Translations under genes and position numbers: made by a program
Shown here: positions 1 to 7,891 of the stretch, in pieces
How positions within the stretch are numbered: position 1 is the stretch's first letter
Layout: each line of letters opens with the position of its first letter
Assembly: GCF_009725235.1 (NCBI RefSeq)
Contig: NZ_WJFC01000167.1
Span: 1 to 30,088, forward strand
DNA: 30,088 nt
Direction: 5' to 3'
Source: Scytonema sp. UIC 10036
GTDB taxonomy: Bacteria > Cyanobacteriota > Cyanobacteriia > Cyanobacteriales > Nostocaceae
Notes under the pieces: model-generated
Seen by the model: only the letters and a program-made list of their open reading frames with translations
What the model was told of the DNA's origin: nothing
The model's database searches: none

Positions 1-2
1 TT

Positions 3-455
3 TGCCCCCTATCCCCAGCGGGGGCCCCGAGTCCCCCTACCCCCTACTCCCTCCTCCTCCTGGGATACGTAGCAAGTTTCAGTACCAAACTGTCTGACAC
101 TTGTGCAAGCGAAGTAGGCAAAGCCTATGGTAAAAGTACTTTTCTCATTACTACGTTTCAATCAGTACCACGGGGAACTGAAGGAGCTGTTAGTCTTGAG
201 GGAACTTTAGCTGGTGCAGTTGCGTCGCTGGCACTGGCGCTCCTTGGTTGGGGAGTCGGTTTGATAGATTTGTTAGGTATACTGTGGTGTGTGCTGGCGG
301 CGTTCATTGCCACAAATTTGGAAAGTGCGATCGGCGCAACATTACAACCCCGATTTAACTGGTTAACTAATGAATTGGTGAATATTATTAACACATTGAT
401 AGGTGCGCTCGCCGCAATTTTCTTTGCTGTTTTCTGGTCAATTGTTCTCGCTTAA
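3..455 (+). CDS. DUF92 / TIGR00297 family membrane protein, C-terminal part (5' end outside window)
   Basis: The frame is open from the window edge to TAA at 453-455, so the first ATG in view (261) is internal. From about 72 it reads like the conserved DUF92 core: a FSTKLSDT segment, then EVGKAYGK, PRGTEGAVSLEGTLAG and two hydrophobic helices up to the C-terminal IVLA. Plant VTE6, a phytyl-phosphate kinase in tocopherol synthesis, belongs to this family, as do conserved cyanobacterial membrane proteins. A phytol-salvage role here is inference from the family only. The first 20 codons in view are Pro/Ser/Leu-rich and come from a C-rich short repeat that looks intergenic in style, so a repeat may have inserted in frame upstream of the conserved core. 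The family call is firm; the function is moderate. Confidence 0.8.
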   Translation, partial: CPLSPAGAPSPPTPYSLLLLGYVASFSTKLSDTCASEVGKAYGKSTFLITTFQSVPRGTEGAVSLEGTLAGAVASLALALLGWGVGLIDLLGILWCVLAAFIATNLESAIGATLQPRFNWLTNELVNIINTLIGALAAIFFAVFWSIVLA

Positions 456-635
456 TTTTTTCTGAATATAATTTAAACTATTCACCTGCAATGAGCGTGA
501 AGTTTAGTTCAGCTTTAACGTGTAACTGCTGAAAATTGCCGTATGGTATTCTTCCATTGCTGTTATCTAAACTTCAGTCCCAATCGAGCATTAGTTGTAT
601 ATTTTGTTATGTAGTTTTTTCTACTCATTAAATTT

Positions 636-1394
636 ATGGAGTCTGTATCGTTTTTAAGTGTAGATGACAAACCAATTTCTATCGGACAAGCAGTAAGATA
701 TTTACAAGCTTCTGGAAAATTGGGACAGTTTATAGGAGATGTTCTGCGACAATATGCGATCGAGCAAGAGATTGAAAAACGAGTTGATATAACAATCAGC
801 CCAGCTTTAACGGAACAGGCGATCGTTGATTTCCGGCTCAAAAACCAGCTCACTGACCCCCAAATTTTTCAAGAGTGGTTGACGAACAATGGTACGAATT
901 ATGAGAATTTTCATGCATCAGTGGCTTTTGGTTTTAAGGTAGAAAAACTTAAAGCGGTTATCACTGAACCCAAGCTACAAGAATATTTTATTGAGCGGAA
1001 AATTTTTCTAGATAGAGTTGTTGTATCTCGGATTATTGTTGACAATCGGGAATTAGCGGAAGAACTACAAATTCAGATTGAAGAAGGTGCAAGCTTTGAA
1101 CAACTGGCTAAAGAATACTCTCTTGCGGATGACCGGATTGTCAACGGGATGATGGGACCGGTGAGTCGAGGCACAATGCCAGATATACTCAGGGCAGCAA
1201 TTGACATAGCTAGTCCCGGACAAGTTGTAGGACCTATAGAACTAGAACAACGCTATGGATTGTTTCGTTTAGAACAATTTCTGCCAGCGTCGTTAGAAGA
1301 TACTCAACTAAAACAAGCACTACAAAATGAGTTATTTGAGAAATGGCTAGCAGAGAAAATCCAAAAGTTAACGGTAAAACTTCAAGTGAATTAG
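636..1394 (+). CDS. Parvulin-type (PpiC) peptidyl-prolyl isomerase
   Basis: This 252-residue protein has a SurA-like helical N-terminal half (about 1-120) and a parvulin rotamase domain at about 125-225. The parvulin marks are VSRIIVDNRELAEEL, the SFEQLAKEYS segment, the GPVSRGTMPD turn and the GPIELEQRYGLFRLE strand. There is no signal peptide or membrane segment, so it is probably cytoplasmic. In cyanobacteria such isomerases are often encoded beside peptidase-domain ABC exporters. Here the gene's last 52 nt overlap the start of the exporter gene, which implies co-transcription and probably translational coupling. A chaperone role for exported proteins is inferred from that position. The upstream gap 456-635 is AT-rich and could hold a promoter, but no motif is clear. 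Confidence 0.85.
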   Translation: MESVSFLSVDDKPISIGQAVRYLQASGKLGQFIGDVLRQYAIEQEIEKRVDITISPALTEQAIVDFRLKNQLTDPQIFQEWLTNNGTNYENFHASVAFGFKVEKLKAVITEPKLQEYFIERKIFLDRVVVSRIIVDNRELAEELQIQIEEGASFEQLAKEYSLADDRIVNGMMGPVSRGTMPDILRAAIDIASPGQVVGPIELEQRYGLFRLEQFLPASLEDTQLKQALQNELFEKWLAEKIQKLTVKLQVN

Positions 1395-4021
1395 AACTCA
1401 TAGGTAACGAATTCTCGCAAAGTAACGTGCTAGCTTCTCTACCTTGGAATCAACCACCGCTATGCTGGTTAACTTCCGAACAAAAAAGCCGACTGCAAGA
1501 AGTGGCAGAAACTCTTCGTTACAATTTGGGAGAAAAAATTTGGTCACCAGACATAGGAGATTTTCAGTTTCTGATTGTTTCTGGTAAAGTGCGCTTGCGC
1601 TCTGAAGGAGCCAATCAGCCATTAGCAACTCTACATCCTGGCGACTGGTTTGGTAAACTCCAAAATTTTTCTTTTGATTGTAAGGCTGTCGCTGCTAGTA
1701 AAGAAGTGGTTGTGGTACGTTGGAAGACAACTATTTGGGCAGAAGTTTCTACACCACAAATAGAGGAGTTTTGGCAATCTGGGGAAGAGGATAAGGAGAC
1801 AAGGGAGACAAGGAGAGACAAGGGAGACAAGGGAGACAAGGGAGACAAGGAGACATCCCTCCCTCCTTCACTCCCTCCCTCTCCCCCTCCTGTATCAATT
1901 TATTCTTTTATAGGCAGTGGAAATACAGGTGCTGCTTGTTTAACAATGGTGGCACAACAGCTAGATAATCCCGTGCAGTTGGAATGGGTACAGCGTCAGT
2001 TGCGGGGACAACGACCGAAAAATCTTGTGGAAGCAGCAGAAAAGTTCGGTTTTGTGCTGCGACGGTTACAAGTGAGTTGGGTTGAGTTGCGACAGTTATC
2101 ATTCCCTGCTTTACTGCTATGGAGATCCGATTCATCTTCCTCTCCTAACTGGATTGTGGCGTATGCAGTGAAAGGCGATCGCATGATTGTAGCCAATCCC
2201 CTCAATTCCGAACAAACTTGTGAAAGTTTGCCCAGAACAATTGTTGAGGAAACTTGGGATGGGCAGATCTGGCAAGTAGAACTGATTCAAAAACAAGAAA
2301 AGTTTAACCTTAGCTGGTTTACACCCGCAGTCTGGAAGTACCGAAAATTGTTGGGAGAGGTGTTGCTAGCATCGTTTACATTACAGCTTTTGGGCTTAAC
2401 AACTCCGCTCATTACACAAGTTGTGATTGATAAGGTTATGGTGCAGGAGAGTTTGCCAACTTTAGATGTCATGGCGATCGCACTCCTGTTAGTGGCAGTA
2501 TTCGAGGCAGTTCTTGGGATTTTGCGGTTATTTATATTTACCCATACAGCCCGGCGTTTGGATTTAAGCTTATCCGCACAACTCTTTCGCCACTTGATGC
2601 GACTACCTCTAGCTTATTTTGAGTCGCGACGGGTAGGAGACACGGTAGCCCGAGTCCAAGAATTGGAACAGATCCGTCAGTTTCTCACGGGTACGGCGCT
2701 CACTGTAGTATTAGATAGCATCTTTGCCGTGGTTTACTTGGCATTGATGTTTTACTATAATATACAACTCACATTTGTGGCGTTAGCAGTTCTACCCTTA
2801 TTTGCTACATTGACACTGATAGCAACGCCCGTTCTTCGCAATTGGTTAAACGAAACTTTTAATCGTAGTGCCGACAGTCAATCATTTCTTGTAGAAACAA
2901 TCACAGGAATTCACTCAGTCAAAGCTCATGCCGCAGAACCAGCAGCAAGAGTTCGTTGGGAAGGTTTATTTGCTCGCTTTATCCGTACAGGTTTCAAAGC
3001 TTCTACCACGTCTAATATCAGCAGCAATATCGGTGATTTCCTCACTAATTTTTCCAGCTTACTAATTCTTTGGTTTGGAGCCAAGTTAGTGATTGACCAA
3101 AAGCTAACAATCGGTCAACTTGTCGCTTTCCAAATGCTTTCCGGCAGAGTCACCGCACCACTGCTGCGTTTAGTACAGTTATGGCAAAGTTTGCAACAAG
3201 TTCTACTTTCCGTAGATCGGATTGGCGATATTCTAAACGCAGCCCCAGAAGCAGAACCAGGAACAGGGTTAGTTTTACCATCCCTCAAAGGGCAAGTTGC
3301 CTTCGATCGCGTTTTCTTCCGTTACCGACAAAATACTGAACCCGTCTTAAGGGGAATTTCCTTTGACGTACAACCAGGTCAGTTTGTTGGTATTGTTGGT
3401 CGCAGTGGTTCTGGGAAAAGCACCCTTTCTAAACTTTTGCAACGTCTTTATCAAAATGAATCAGGACGGATATTAATAGATGGTTTTGATATCAAAAGTG
3501 CCGATTTGGCATCACTGCGCCAACAAATTGGTGTTGTTCTCCAAGAAGACTTTTTGTTCAACGGTTCTATCTTAGAGAACATCACACTAGGCAATCCGGA
3601 TATTACAGCAGAACAAGTTGTAGAAGCAGCGCGATTAGCGGCTGCCCATGATTTTATTAGTGAATTGCCCCACAGTTATGACACTAATGTCGGAGAAAGA
3701 GGTACAGCGTTATCTGGGGGACAGCGACAGCGCATTGCTTTAGCGCGGTTGTTCCTCTCGCAAGCACCTATTTTAATTTTGGATGAAGCAACAAGTGCTT
3801 TGGATAGCGAAACGGAACAGCAGGTACTGCAAAACCTGCAAGCAGTTTCTGCTAACCGCACTGTGTTCTTAATTGCTCACCGTTTTGCCCCCCTCAAGCG
3901 TGCCGATTTGATTTTGGTGCTAGAAAAAGGCGTGATTGCGGAACGGGGTACTCATTCAGAACTATTGCAACAAAAGGGTTTATATTGGTCATTGTATCAA
4001 AGACAACAAGCCAACGTGTAA
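1343..4021 (+). CDS. Type I secretion ABC exporter with cNMP-like domain and degenerate C39 peptidase-like domain
   Basis: This 892-residue protein is a full half-transporter. A cyclic-nucleotide-binding-like domain spans about 45-145, a low-complexity charged/Pro-rich linker about 148-185, a C39-like domain about 186-310, six membrane helices about 335-625 and the ATPase about 650-890. The ATPase has Walker A GRSGSGKS near 686, signature LSGGQRQ near 790, Walker B LILDE near 811 and an H-loop AHR. The C39 region keeps the fold signature GAACLTM, but the catalytic Cys position is Thr195, the His position is Trp270 and the Asp position is Asn285. It should therefore not cleave double-glycine leaders, as in HlyB-type CLD exporters. 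No HlyD or TolC homologue is next to it. The ATG lies inside ppiC and is the only Met before residue 202. Confidence 0.9.
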   Translation: MASRENPKVNGKTSSELELIGNEFSQSNVLASLPWNQPPLCWLTSEQKSRLQEVAETLRYNLGEKIWSPDIGDFQFLIVSGKVRLRSEGANQPLATLHPGDWFGKLQNFSFDCKAVAASKEVVVVRWKTTIWAEVSTPQIEEFWQSGEEDKETRETRRDKGDKGDKGDKETSLPPSLPPSPPPVSIYSFIGSGNTGAACLTMVAQQLDNPVQLEWVQRQLRGQRPKNLVEAAEKFGFVLRRLQVSWVELRQLSFPALLLWRSDSSSSPNWIVAYAVKGDRMIVANPLNSEQTCESLPRTIVEETWDGQIWQVELIQKQEKFNLSWFTPAVWKYRKLLGEVLLASFTLQLLGLTTPLITQVVIDKVMVQESLPTLDVMAIALLLVAVFEAVLGILRLFIFTHTARRLDLSLSAQLFRHLMRLPLAYFESRRVGDTVARVQELEQIRQFLTGTALTVVLDSIFAVVYLALMFYYNIQLTFVALAVLPLFATLTLIATPVLRNWLNETFNRSADSQSFLVETITGIHSVKAHAAEPAARVRWEGLFARFIRTGFKASTTSNISSNIGDFLTNFSSLLILWFGAKLVIDQKLTIGQLVAFQMLSGRVTAPLLRLVQLWQSLQQVLLSVDRIGDILNAAPEAEPGTGLVLPSLKGQVAFDRVFFRYRQNTEPVLRGISFDVQPGQFVGIVGRSGSGKSTLSKLLQRLYQNESGRILIDGFDIKSADLASLRQQIGVVLQEDFLFNGSILENITLGNPDITAEQVVEAARLAAAHDFISELPHSYDTNVGERGTALSGGQRQRIALARLFLSQAPILILDEATSALDSETEQQVLQNLQAVSANRTVFLIAHRFAPLKRADLILVLEKGVIAERGTHSELLQQKGLYWSLYQRQQANV
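1786..1893 (+). repeat. In-frame short tandem repeat inside the exporter gene
   Basis: Repeats of GGGAGACAA and related units run from about 1796 to 1856, followed by a CCCTCC-rich run to about 1892. They encode the DKG repeats and the Pro/Ser-rich stretch between the cNMP-like and C39-like domains. The base composition matches the intergenic short repeats elsewhere in this window rather than the flanking coding sequence. Confidence 0.75.
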
Positions 4022-4026
4022 TTTCC

Positions 4027-4060
4027 CCCTCGTTCCCAGCCTCAGGCTGGGAATGCGTAC
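4027..4060. repeat. Dispersed inverted-repeat element (second copy near 28168)
   Basis: The arms TTCCCAGCC (4033-4041) and GGCTGGGAA (4045-4053) form a perfect 9-bp hairpin with a 3-nt loop. A 25-nt core including this hairpin recurs in opposite orientation at 28168-28192. It lies between two convergent genes, so it could also help end transcription from both sides, although no clear T-run follows. Confidence 0.7.
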
Positions 4061-4120
4061 AAGTGGGCTGCTGCCTCCTGTACTCAGAAATACAAAGCAG
4101 AGGGAAACAAATTTAAATGG

Positions 4121-6205
4121 CTATGCTGCAGGTGGATCTAGAGTGATTAAAGAGATAAGTCCTAGATTGACATCAGCCTTTGCAGAACTGCTGTTGTCAC
4201 CCAAGAAGAAGTGGTTTGACAAACTGTACTTTTCACCAATTCCTGAATAATCTCGCAGTTTACCACTGAGGACATAAGAACCTTCGTCAGCAAACAGTTG
4301 GTAGTTATCTCCCATAACTGAAAGTTCGTAGGTTGTCATCGCAGTTGTATTTTTGGTAGCTTTCTCACTGCTGTCATGAGTCAATGCAAAACTACCAGAA
4401 GCACTGTCATAATTCTTTGCCCAAATTTCATTACTCCAGAAGCCGAGTTCAATGCCTTTACCATCATTACTTATAACATTCACGTTAAAACCAGCATTGT
4501 CGTCTAGCTTGTCACCGTTGTTATCGCCAAAGTGGCTCTCACTATTAAGCTTGACTTGGAAGCGAAGTTTATAACCCTTATTGCGATCGAGCTTAACAGC
4601 CCCACCATCGTACTTGCTATAACCCGCAACGCCATAAGTAGTAGAAACTAACTGAGAGGAACTCTCAACAGCAGTTTGAGTACCACCGCCAAGACTGCTA
4701 TCAAACAATAGCGCAGGCGTTCCTTGGTCTGGTGTCCCAGAACCAGTATAGTAATTGTATGTTGTGGCGACTTGGCTAACAGTGGACAAAGTGACTTTAT
4801 AGTCTACAGGAGTAGCAGCGTTTGGTATTACCCGGACATAGTAGTTATCTCCAGCAGGTAAAAAGCCCTTCAGTTGCTCTGATGTTGTACCTGATTGTGC
4901 TGAGGAGAAAATCGCATCGCTTTTATCAACCAGACCATTTTTATTTACGTCCCAAATCACTTGCAGATTGGCATCTCCATTCAAACCATCGAGTAATGCA
5001 TTGACTGTACTTTCTGTCTTGACATTAAAGCGGTAAAAGTCATTAGCTGATAATGCGAGTGTAGAAGTTTTCTCTAGTGAATTAGTACCATTGAGTTCGC
5101 CAAGCGAGATAGCTTTACTTAAAGGATTTTCTGTGGACAGAGTTAGATTATAGTTAGTATTGGCACCTCCAGCAGAGGACACTTCTACATAGTATGTACC
5201 AGCTTCTAGTGTGCCATTAATTGTTTCGGATGTTACACCAGTATTTAACGAACCTGCGATGACTTTACCTGTAGAGTCTAATATTGTGACATCGGCGTTG
5301 TCAGTTAAGCTGTCGAGTTTGAGGCTGGCATTAGTAAGATGATCGAAAGAGATGCGATAGTAGTCTTTGGTGTCACCGAGACCAACAAAGTCAGTATAAA
5401 TGGGGTTGTTTGTACTTTGGGGAAGAATACGAGCAGAATCTAAAGAATTCCCAGCATAGTCGCTACCAGAGCGTCCCTCTTTCTGTCCGTGCATTAGAAA
5501 GTGCATGTAAGCTTGTTGATTGCTGAAACCAGCAGCAACCAAGTCAGAATTATTGGCTAGGTAAACTTTAACATTGAACGCAGATGATGAAACCCGTCCC
5601 TCAGTCAAACCATAGAATTGAAAGTGTTCAAACAGTTGGCTGTTATTCAACTTTGCTGCTTTTAAGTCAGCATTGACTTCGAGGTAGTAGTTGAGATCGA
5701 AAGCAGGGTTGAATTGGCGTCCCTCATTTAACCCATAAGACTGTAGGTGTTCCAGAAGTTGTTTATTATTGAAACCAGCTGCTGCTAAGTCACCGTTTAC
5801 TTGCTTATAAAAATTTAAATCAACGAATGGAGAAAAGTTTCGTCCTTCACCAACACCATAATTGCTCAGATGGTCGAACAGTTGCTCATTGTTAAAGTTT
5901 GTTGCTGCTAAGTCACCGTTTACTTGCTTGTAGAACGACAGATCTACAAACGGGGAAAAGCGCCGTCCTTCAGCAACACCAAAGTTGCTCAAATGGTCGA
6001 ATGCTTGTTGGTTATTCATCCCAACTAGATCGCTATTGCTAGCACGATAGAAGTTGAGATTAACAAGCGGTGAAAACGATCGCCCTTCCTGAAGACCAAA
6101 GTTTTGAAAGTGTGAAAGTAATTGCTCGTTTGTAGTAATACCTGCTGCTGCTAGATCTGAATTGGCAGCTCTATAGTAATTAGCATCAAATAAGTTAACA
6201 GCCAT
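4121..6205 (-). CDS. Large repeat protein with two PPC domains and a C-terminal choice-of-anchor Y-like domain; predicted type I secretion substrate
   Basis: From ATG 6205 the product is 694 residues; a TTG nine codons upstream is less likely. Six imperfect repeats of about 41-46 residues fill residues 4-250, each with a pattern like F.L.FY...N.DL followed by HF..GL.EGR. Two pre-peptidase C-terminal (PPC) beta domains follow (about 255-365 and 370-480). The second contains an EF-hand-like stretch, DVNKNGLVDKSD. The rest resembles the cyanobacterial choice-of-anchor Y domain, with SESHFGDNNGDKLDDNAGF and KGIELGFWSNEIWAKN segments. There is no Sec signal peptide or C-terminal anchor helix. Together with the convergent protease-dead exporter next door, this suggests leaderless type I export to the cell surface or medium. 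The pairing is inference. No enzymatic domain is visible. Confidence 0.8.
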   Translation of the reverse strand: MAVNLFDANYYRAANSDLAAAGITTNEQLLSHFQNFGLQEGRSFSPLVNLNFYRASNSDLVGMNNQQAFDHLSNFGVAEGRRFSPFVDLSFYKQVNGDLAATNFNNEQLFDHLSNYGVGEGRNFSPFVDLNFYKQVNGDLAAAGFNNKQLLEHLQSYGLNEGRQFNPAFDLNYYLEVNADLKAAKLNNSQLFEHFQFYGLTEGRVSSSAFNVKVYLANNSDLVAAGFSNQQAYMHFLMHGQKEGRSGSDYAGNSLDSARILPQSTNNPIYTDFVGLGDTKDYYRISFDHLTNASLKLDSLTDNADVTILDSTGKVIAGSLNTGVTSETINGTLEAGTYYVEVSSAGGANTNYNLTLSTENPLSKAISLGELNGTNSLEKTSTLALSANDFYRFNVKTESTVNALLDGLNGDANLQVIWDVNKNGLVDKSDAIFSSAQSGTTSEQLKGFLPAGDNYYVRVIPNAATPVDYKVTLSTVSQVATTYNYYTGSGTPDQGTPALLFDSSLGGGTQTAVESSSQLVSTTYGVAGYSKYDGGAVKLDRNKGYKLRFQVKLNSESHFGDNNGDKLDDNAGFNVNVISNDGKGIELGFWSNEIWAKNYDSASGSFALTHDSSEKATKNTTAMTTYELSVMGDNYQLFADEGSYVLSGKLRDYSGIGEKYSLSNHFFLGDNSSSAKADVNLGLISLITLDPPAA

Positions 6206-6240
6206 ACATTGCGTCCCCGTAACACAAACCAATTGGCTTC

Positions 6241-6288
6241 TGGCCTATGTCTGGGTTTTATTAATTGAAAAACCAGCATTAGAGGCCA
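6241..6288. promoter_or_regulatory. Imperfect long inverted repeat in the leader of the repeat-protein gene
   Basis: TGGCCT (6241-6246) pairs with AGGCCA (6283-6288), and CTGGGTTTT (6251-6259) pairs with AAAAACCAG (6268-6276) with one G-A mismatch at its centre. On the minus strand it ends 36 nt upstream of ATG 6205. It could be an mRNA leader hairpin, an operator, or a terminator for nothing obvious. The structure is visible; the role is unknown. Confidence 0.45.
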
Positions 6289-6421
6289 AAAATGTGGTAT
6301 TTTATGTTACTTGTTTATTGGGTTTTTCTCTAAAATGAGAATGGTGAATATGCTGATTCTTGCCATTCCATTTCAGCAAGGCTTTCAGTAATTATGCGCC
6401 CTCAGCCTTTTGGTACTAGCC

Positions 6422-6862
6422 ATGAATCCAACTTTATTTCACCTTGCCTTTCCTGTCACAGATATTACCCAAGCAAAAACCTATTATGTAGATGGTTTGG
6501 GCTGTATCCCCGGTCGGGAAAATCGCCATGCGCTTATTCTCAAACTCTACGAGCATCAACTAGTAGCTCATGTTACTAAAGAACCGCTCGTCCCCCAACA
6601 CAGTATATACCCCAGACATTTTGGAATAATTTTTACCACAATGGAAGATTGGGAGGGTTTACTAGTCAGAGCACAACAACAAAAGCTACTTTTTCGCGAA
6701 GAACCCAAACATCGTTTTGTCGGTTCTTCTTTAGAACATTGCACTTTCTTTTTAGAAGATCCTTTTTATAACTTGATGGAATTTAAGTATTACCGTTATT
6801 CTGAAGCGATTTTTGGGAGTGCTGAGTATACACAAATTGGCGATCGCTTTGAAGCGGAGTAG
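6422..6862 (+). CDS. VOC (glyoxalase/bleomycin-resistance) superfamily protein
   Basis: The product is 146 residues from ATG 6422 (MNPTLFHLAF). It is one vicinal-oxygen-chelate unit pair: beta-alpha-beta modules with candidate metal ligands His7, His66 and Glu120 (NLMEFKYY). This short single-domain type is common in cyanobacteria, and the substrate is not predictable from sequence. A TTG four codons upstream also opens the frame, but ATG is preferred. The last 80 nt overlap the 3' end of the convergent hydrolase gene, so coding DNA is shared on both strands. Confidence 0.85.
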   Translation: MNPTLFHLAFPVTDITQAKTYYVDGLGCIPGRENRHALILKLYEHQLVAHVTKEPLVPQHSIYPRHFGIIFTTMEDWEGLLVRAQQQKLLFREEPKHRFVGSSLEHCTFFLEDPFYNLMEFKYYRYSEAIFGSAEYTQIGDRFEAE

Positions 6863-7451
6863 CTAATGCTTCTGCAACTGATGCCAAGCTTCTGATATCC
6901 GTCAGCATCCAAGCATGAGTTAACACTGGGACAATTACATTTCGTCCCACGGGCATTTGCGAACTATTGGCAGGGACAATCATCAAATCGTATGGCGTCC
7001 ATATAGATGTGAAATCCAGTTGTTTCAACATGGCAACATCCCGGTTTAAATCCCGCAGAAAAGCACTGTCAGGACGCATTTGGATACAGCCTACACCCTG
7101 GTTGCAAAAAGCTACCCATGTACCCTGATGCGGAGAGGAGATAGTGATGAACCGTTGTACGCGATTTATACCACCCAATTTCTGAACGTAATAACGACTG
7201 ACAATACCCCCCATGCTGAAACCTACTAAATCTATAAGTTGTTCTGGATCAAAAGTGGTTTCTATGTAATGAGCGACTTGCTTTGCCAAATCATCAAGAC
7301 CAATTCCACCAGTATTTGGTACTAAGTCTAGGTCGTACAAGGTAAAATCCCTCTGTTTAAGGTAGGGAATCATCCTATCGAAAACTCGCCCGGTATCAAA
7401 AATACCATGTACCAGTACTACGGGGTTTTTCTGTTCTTTTATACCAGTCAT
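6783..7451 (-). CDS. Alpha/beta hydrolase of the lipase/esterase (LipA/EstA-like) type
   Basis: From ATG 7451 the protein has 222 residues. The fold is recognised by VVLVHGIFDTGRVF (oxyanion HG at 15-16) and the nucleophile elbow GFSMGG with Ser79. SSPHQGT follows the next strand. Asp155 (TPYDLMIVP) and His179 (LTHAWML) complete a likely Ser-Asp-His triad. No signal peptide is present, so a cytoplasmic or peripheral esterase acting on acyl esters is likely, with unknown substrate. The C-terminal 26 codons lie over the end of the convergent VOC gene and are the least family-like part; they may have arisen by stop-codon loss. Start TTG 7457 is possible but weaker. Confidence 0.85.
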   Translation of the reverse strand: MTGIKEQKNPVVLVHGIFDTGRVFDRMIPYLKQRDFTLYDLDLVPNTGGIGLDDLAKQVAHYIETTFDPEQLIDLVGFSMGGIVSRYYVQKLGGINRVQRFITISSPHQGTWVAFCNQGVGCIQMRPDSAFLRDLNRDVAMLKQLDFTSIWTPYDLMIVPANSSQMPVGRNVIVPVLTHAWMLTDIRSLASVAEALATPLQSDRQFVYTQHSQKSLQNNGNT

Positions 7452-7563
7452 TTGCAATATTTTGTATAAATATTTTTTCTAATTTAAGCAAGTGTAGTTG
7501 CTACTTGACATACCTACTATGACAGTCCTTTTAGTGGAATGAGAGCGGGCATGGGGGAAAAAC

Positions 7564-7598
7564 GCCAGTGACCAGTGACCAATGACTAATGACCAATA
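7564..7598. repeat. Short tandem repeat (CCAGTGA / CCAATGA heptamers)
   Basis: About five imperfect heptamers of the CCAGTGA, CCAATGA and CTAATGA type lie between the hydrolase gene and the structured-RNA region, typical of cyanobacterial heptameric repeats. Confidence 0.7.
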
Positions 7599-7671
7599 AA
7601 TATTAACTTTTGTTAAGCAGTCTCTCAAAATCTTGCCTCTCGTTACAGTAAAATTTAATAATTAAGTCTGA

Positions 7672-7789
7672 CTGTATACAGGTTACGAGTGCCTGAAAGC
7701 AAGAGCTTATAAGCATTAACTCGGTCCTGTAACAACAACCTTATTGCGAAATAAGCCTACGGAGGCTGTTACCGAGATGGTTATACAGG
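7672..7789 (+). ncRNA. Candidate structured RNA (free ncRNA or 5' leader of the downstream gene)
   Basis: Several helices nest. An outer stem CTGTATA (7672-7678) pairs with TATACAG (7783-7789). An inner stem CTCGGT (7720-7725) pairs with ACCGAG (7771-7776), extended past a bulge by AACA/TGTT. A hairpin CTTATT/AATAAG (7740-7755) is capped by a GCGA tetraloop, and GCCT/AGGC (7755-7766) has a 4-nt loop. GCTTATAAGC (7705-7714) is a perfect palindrome in the 5' branch. The element ends about 100 nt before the next ATG, on the same strand. I cannot assign it to a family; 6S RNA or one of the cyanobacterial Cyano-type motifs are candidates. Strand is inferred from the GNRA loop and the downstream gene. 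Confidence 0.5.
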
Positions 7790-7891
7790 CGATTGGGTTA
7801 GTGATGTATGTCTTGATAAAACGTAACAATATTCCGTGATTTTTTAAGGATTGCGGTCAGAGACCAGGTATAAAAGGCAGGAGAAATTGTA

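Noticed and set aside
3936..4250. Plus-strand ORF bridging the exporter and the repeat-protein gene
   Set aside because: It lies across two real genes and a repeat, with no coding character of its own.
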